From Gemmatimonadota bacterium (GTDB lineage Bacteria > Gemmatimonadota > Gemmatimonadetes > Gemmatimonadales > Gemmatimonadaceae): a stretch of 37,701 nt of DNA. How positions within the stretch are numbered: position 1 is the first letter of the stretch; each line of letters starts with the position of its first letter. The notes beneath the pieces were generated by a model. That model saw only the letters and a list, made by a program, of their open reading frames with translations, did no database searches and was not told where the DNA came from. Positions 34,324 to 37,701 of the stretch are shown piece by piece. Where the stretch lies: contig NSHR01000035.1 of the NCBI GenBank assembly GCA_002737115.1, positions 1-37,701 of the forward strand, in the 5' to 3' direction. Made by a program: the position numbers and the translations under genes.

Positions 34324-35768
34324 CGCGGCGACTGCGGTGCGACCGCTCGCGACAACAATCGATCCAGCCGCCCCGACAAGTCGTCGCGGACACCGGCCGG
34401 CGCCCGGTCGGGTAACAGGTTCCGCAACTCGTAGGGGTCGGCCTGCAGATCGTACAGTTCGTCCATCCCCCGCAGTTCCTCGTACCGGATGTACTTGTAG
34501 CGATCCGTGCGCACCGCCTTGTATCCCATCCCCTTTACGCGCGGAAACTCGGTGTCCGAGTAGAACTCGATCAACAGGTCGTCGCGAATGGTCGTGGAGT
34601 CATTACGCCACGCGCGCAGGAGCGAGCGCCCATCCATCATGGCGGGAACCGCCGCGCCGCCGAGTTCGAGCATCGTCGGCGCGATATCGACGTTGCTGGC
34701 GAGCGCATTCGGCTTCACGCCCGCAGGAACAACACCAGGGTATCGCACGATGAGCGGGATATGCGTACTCGGCTCGTACGCCAGTCGGCGTTCCTGCGCC
34801 AACCCGAACTCGCCATAGAAGAATCCTTGATCGCTGGTCACGATGAACACCGTCTGCTCCAGCACGCCCTTCGCCTCCAGCGCCGTGAGCACCGCGCCGA
34901 TGCCGCGATCGACCGCGAGCAGCATACGCAGCCGATCGCGCACGTACTGGTCGGGCAGACCGCCTTTCGGGCTGCGCGGATCGGTGGTATCCACCGGGCG
35001 CTGGAGCGCCGGCTTCCCGGTCAGGGGGGCGCGCCAGCTGGGATCATGCCGAATCGAATCAGCGGCGAAGGCGCCCTCGTCTCCCGGTGCCGGCGGAAAG
35101 GAACGCACCTGATTCGGATGGATTTCCGGATGCGCCGCCTTCTGTGCGATGAACGCGAGAAAGGGTTGATCGGCCGGGGCCGCCGCAATGAACGACACCG
35201 CATGCGCGGTCAGAATATCCGTCATGTAGCCTTTTGCGCCGGCCACCACGCCGTCCACGTTCAACGTCGGGTCGAAGTAGACGCCCTGGCCGACGAAGCT
35301 CACCCAGCGGTCGAAGCCGGGCCTCGGGGAGTCGTCCTCGTGGCCCATGTGCCATTTCCCGAAGAAGCCGGTGTGATAGCCGGCGTCCTGCAACAGCTTC
35401 GGGAACGTGACGATCCGATGACTGAGCTCCCCGCGCTCGCCGTTGTCGACGATGCCGTTGTGGAAGGGGTACTGCCCCGTCATGAACACGGCGCGGCTCG
35501 GCGAGCAGAGGGGCGCCGAGGTAAAAAAGCGACGGAACGACGCGCCCTCAGCGGCCAGCCGCTTCAGGTTCGGCAGATCCACGAAGGGATGATCGATCAG
35601 GTCGTCGTAGCGGACATCGTCGAGCAGGATGAACACAATGTTGGGACGTGTCATCGGAGCGGTCGGGGGTGCCGAGGCACCACGGTCGCCCGAGGTGCAG
35701 GCCGTGGCGACGGCGAGGAGGAGTGCGCCGGTGAGGACCACCCGATGCCGTGCCCAGTGCGAGTGCAT
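34320..35768 (-). CDS. Sulfatase-family lipoprotein (482 aa)
   Basis: The start is placed at the ATG at 35768, with GGAG about 9 bases upstream and a lipoprotein signal (MHSHWARHRVVLTGALLLAVATAC, Cys24). The frame is open to 36278 but runs into the divergent aminotransferase. The formylglycine motif is intact: CSPSR (Cys88 to Arg92), preceded by metal ligands NIVFILLDD (Asp50, Asp51) and followed by GKWHMG and SDQGFFYGEFGL. It should hydrolyse a sulfate ester in the periplasm; an anaerobic or FGE-type activating enzyme is needed but is not in the window. Ends ELYDLQADPYELRNL, typical of arylsulfatase A-like enzymes. It is coupled to the DUF1415 gene. Confidence 0.92.
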   Translation of the reverse strand: MHSHWARHRVVLTGALLLAVATACTSGDRGASAPPTAPMTRPNIVFILLDDVRYDDLIDHPFVDLPNLKRLAAEGASFRRFFTSAPLCSPSRAVFMTGQYPFHNGIVDNGERGELSHRIVTFPKLLQDAGYHTGFFGKWHMGHEDDSPRPGFDRWVSFVGQGVYFDPTLNVDGVVAGAKGYMTDILTAHAVSFIAAAPADQPFLAFIAQKAAHPEIHPNQVRSFPPAPGDEGAFAADSIRHDPSWRAPLTGKPALQRPVDTTDPRSPKGGLPDQYVRDRLRMLLAVDRGIGAVLTALEAKGVLEQTVFIVTSDQGFFYGEFGLAQERRLAYEPSTHIPLIVRYPGVVPAGVKPNALASNVDIAPTMLELGGAAVPAMMDGRSLLRAWRNDSTTIRDDLLIEFYSDTEFPRVKGMGYKAVRTDRYKYIRYEELRGMDELYDLQADPYELRNLLPDRAPAGVRDDLSGRLDRLLSRAVAPQSPR

Positions 35769-35946
35769 CCCGACGCTCCGTCTGCCAAAGGGTGACGCCC
35801 AGCCGCGACCGACCGGCCTCCGGTCGTGCGGAAACGGCCGGAATGTCGTACAATATGGCGTGGTGGGCTCGGCGCGTCTTCGCCTCTGCCCGGCCCCGTG
35901 GAGTCTCCGTTGCGTTTGTCGCACCCCACAACCAGAGAACCTGCTC

Positions 35947-37179
35947 ATGACGCCGTTCACCCCGTCTCCGCTTTCCCGTCGCCAGTGGCTCAAGTCCTCG
36001 GGTCTTGTGGCCGGCGGCGCCATGGCCGCCGGATCCCTCACGCCGTCACTGCTGCCGGCACTCGAGAGCGACGCCCTGCACGTCGTCGACGGGCAGACCA
36101 CGGCGGCCGGCTTCGCGGCGCACGAGCAGATGGTGGCGATCGCCCGTCGCGCTGAGGGGCCCATCCGTCTGGCGTCGAACGAGAACCCGTATGGCATGGC
36201 ACCGAGCGCCCGCAAGGCGATCGAAGCCGGCTGGAAGCAGCACTCCTGGTACAGCGCGCCGTCGCTGCCGAATCTCAAGCAGATCTACGCCGATTCGGTG
36301 GGCGTGCCCGCCGATCACATCATGATCGTGGCCGGCTCCAGTGAGCTGCTCAGCATCGTCTGCCTCGCCTACGGCATGAAGGGCGACGTGCTCACCCCCT
36401 GGCCCACGTATGAGGGACTGCCGCGCTACGCCGAGTCGCTCGGCATCCGGGTGCACAAGGTGCCGCTGGCGGCCGACCTCACGCACGATCTCGACACCAT
36501 GGATCGCCGTCTCACGCAGGCGGTCGATCTCACGTTCGTGTGCAATCCGAACAACCCCACCGGAAACCTCACCAACAACGCCACGTTGCGCACCTTCGTG
36601 AGCAACGCGTCGCGCCGCTCGATGGTGCTGGTCGACGAAGCGTATCATGATTTCGTGAGCGACCCGTCGTATTCGTCGCTGGTGGACATGGTCAAGAAGG
36701 GCGAGAACGTGATCATCTCGCGCACCGCGTCCAAGATTCACGGGCTCGCCGGCCTGCGTACGGCGTTCGTGATCGCCCGCCCCGACATCATCGCTCGCCT
36801 GCAGCCGCTCAGCACCAGCGCCCCCGGCGTGTTCGGTGCGCTCGGCGCGGCCGCGTCGGTTCAGGACACCGCGTTCCAGGCGATGGTCAAGCAGCGCAAC
36901 CTCGAAGGGCGCGAAATCATGAAGACGGCCATCGCGAAGATGGGCCGCAAGATGACCGAGTCGCAGACCAACTTCGTCTTCTTCCACGCCGGCATGCCGG
37001 TGGAGCAGGTGCAGAAGGCGATGCTGGCGAAGGGCTTCATGATCGGCCGCGCGTTTCCGCCGTACACCGACTGGGTGCGCATCTCGATCGGTACGCCCGA
37101 CGAAATGCGGGCGGTGGCGGCGGCGTTGCCCGAGGTGATTAGCGGGGCGCCGAAATCGCTGGGGTCTTCGGAGCGCTAA
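35947..37179 (+). CDS. Tat-exported HisC-type aminotransferase (410 aa)
   Basis: ATG at 35947 begins a clear Tat signal: SRRQWLKSSGLVAGGAMAAG. After it comes a complete fold type I aminotransferase of the histidinol-phosphate group: RLASNENPYGMAPSARKAI, PNNPTGNL (201-208), VLVDEAYHDF with Asp230 and Tyr233, PLP lysine Lys263 in SRTASKIHGLAGLR, and a late Arg (WVRISIGTPDEM). The cofactor-binding set is intact, so it is likely active, but in the periplasm rather than in histidine synthesis. A TACAAT box at 35849-35854 may be part of its promoter. It overlaps the convergent uppS gene by 41 bases. Confidence 0.9.
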   Translation: MTPFTPSPLSRRQWLKSSGLVAGGAMAAGSLTPSLLPALESDALHVVDGQTTAAGFAAHEQMVAIARRAEGPIRLASNENPYGMAPSARKAIEAGWKQHSWYSAPSLPNLKQIYADSVGVPADHIMIVAGSSELLSIVCLAYGMKGDVLTPWPTYEGLPRYAESLGIRVHKVPLAADLTHDLDTMDRRLTQAVDLTFVCNPNNPTGNLTNNATLRTFVSNASRRSMVLVDEAYHDFVSDPSYSSLVDMVKKGENVIISRTASKIHGLAGLRTAFVIARPDIIARLQPLSTSAPGVFGALGAAASVQDTAFQAMVKQRNLEGREIMKTAIAKMGRKMTESQTNFVFFHAGMPVEQVQKAMLAKGFMIGRAFPPYTDWVRISIGTPDEMRAVAAALPEVISGAPKSLGSSER

Positions 37180-37701
37180 CGTTGGCGGGTGCGGGGACGG
37201 CGCCGTATCGCCGTTCCCGCTTGGCGTAGTCCGCAAACACCGCGTCAAGATCGGCGGTGGAGAGATCGGGAAAGTTGACGTCGAGAAAGGCTAGTTCCGC
37301 ATAGGCGCTTTCCCAGAGCAGGAAGTCCGACAGGCGTCGTTCACCGCCGGTGCGCAACACCAAGTCCACCGGCGGCAACATGCTCGCATTGGGCAGCGCG
37401 TCGCCGCCGCCGTCGACCATCGTGAAGGCCTCCTGGATGGCCGCCCGGCTCGAGTAGTCCACCGCCACGCGCAGATGCATGCGGCTCCCGTGTGCCGTGC
37501 GCGCTTCGGTCGCTTCGATGGCATCGCACAACGCGTGCGGCAGCCGATCGCGTCGACCAATCACCGACAGGCGAATGCCGTGCTTGAGCAGCTTGTCCAG
37601 CTGGCGCTCGAGATGCGAGGCGAAGAGATCGAACAAAAATCCCACTTCGTCCGCCGGACGCTTCCAGTTGTCGCTGGAGAAGGCGTACAGTGTGAGCTGC
37701 T
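37139..37701 (-). CDS. uppS: Undecaprenyl diphosphate synthase (isoprenyl transferase), 5' end cut
   Basis: The frame is open to the window edge; about 187 codons are present. UppS motifs: LTLYAFSSDNWKRPADEV at the edge, IRLSVIGRRDRLP, HLRVAVDYSSRAAI (usually LNIAxNYGGR), DLVLRTGGERRLSDFLLWESAYAEL and NFPDLSTADLDAVFADYAKRERRYG. The enzyme adds isopentenyl units to make the C55 lipid carrier used for cell-wall and polysaccharide synthesis. The catalytic Asp of the first motif (MDGNGRW) lies outside the window. The C-terminal ~20 residues (VPAPANVSAPKTPAISAPR) are a Pro/Ala tail in the overlap with the aminotransferase gene. The usual Asn-Tyr-Gly-Gly stretch reads DYSS here. Confidence 0.92.
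   Translation of the reverse strand, partial: QLTLYAFSSDNWKRPADEVGFLFDLFASHLERQLDKLLKHGIRLSVIGRRDRLPHALCDAIEATEARTAHGSRMHLRVAVDYSSRAAIQEAFTMVDGGGDALPNASMLPPVDLVLRTGGERRLSDFLLWESAYAELAFLDVNFPDLSTADLDAVFADYAKRERRYGAVPAPANVSAPKTPAISAPR

Overview
This is a 37.7 kb, high-GC, gene-dense stretch of bacterial chromosome with about 37 protein genes. I see no rRNA, tRNA, insertion sequence, phage gene or CRISPR array. The gene mix resembles Gemmatimonadota (Gemmatimonas-like soil or water bacteria): a large Ser/Thr kinase with a FlgO/TPR-type sensor half, a DUF5916 outer-membrane-type protein, a carboxypeptidase Q-like M28 peptidase, many lipoproteins and Tat or Sec-exported enzymes, and Uma2, DinB and DUF4173-type proteins. 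The phylum is an inference from gene content and codon use; no marker gene proves it.

Layout. 1-3883 is mostly minus strand: the start of an SDR oxidoreductase (cut by the window edge), two overlapping tiny membrane proteins, a COG3650 lipoprotein, a spermidine-synthase-like protein, a cyclophilin lipoprotein and an unknown protein. An M28 peptidase (3987-5372, +) converges on an RluA-type pseudouridine synthase, with a heptad-repeat/inverted-repeat element between them. Then come an exported HpaI-fold lipoprotein that lacks its catalytic residues, and a DinB protein. 8418-18713 is a long minus-strand block: VapBC coupled to a methyltransferase, an aminotransferase, a DUF5916 protein, an OB-fold lipoprotein, a class A beta-lactamase-like hydrolase, a Doc-type toxin with an AbrB-type antitoxin, and the Ser/Thr kinase. 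18910-20130 carries an NTF2-like exported protein and a Uma2 nuclease-fold protein.

The metabolic centre is a molybdenum NAD-dependent formate dehydrogenase operon (20216-26150): a fused NuoE-NuoF diaphorase subunit, the FdsA-type catalytic subunit, the sulfurtransferase FdhD and the small delta subunit FdsD. All four genes overlap and are probably translationally coupled. The operon converges on oxyR across a 478-base gap that holds a 248-bp element with 73-bp near-perfect inverted repeats. OxyR has the C199/C208 redox pair and is divergent from katG; an OxyR-type operator core lies between them. Formate oxidation feeding NADH, and peroxide defence by KatG, therefore sit side by side.

29923-37701: an exported nucleotide-sugar-epimerase-like protein coupled to a CIA30 protein, a small lipoprotein, a DUF4173 membrane protein with an apparently leaderless promoter, a sulfatase coupled to a DUF1415 protein, a Tat-exported HisC-type aminotransferase, and the 3' part of uppS.

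The points most worth following up are the two large palindromic elements in the two long convergent gaps, the catalytically stripped HpaI-fold lipoprotein, the Doc/AbrB pair whose Fic motif lacks its histidine, and the exported HisC-like enzyme. All assignments were made by eye; no database search was run.
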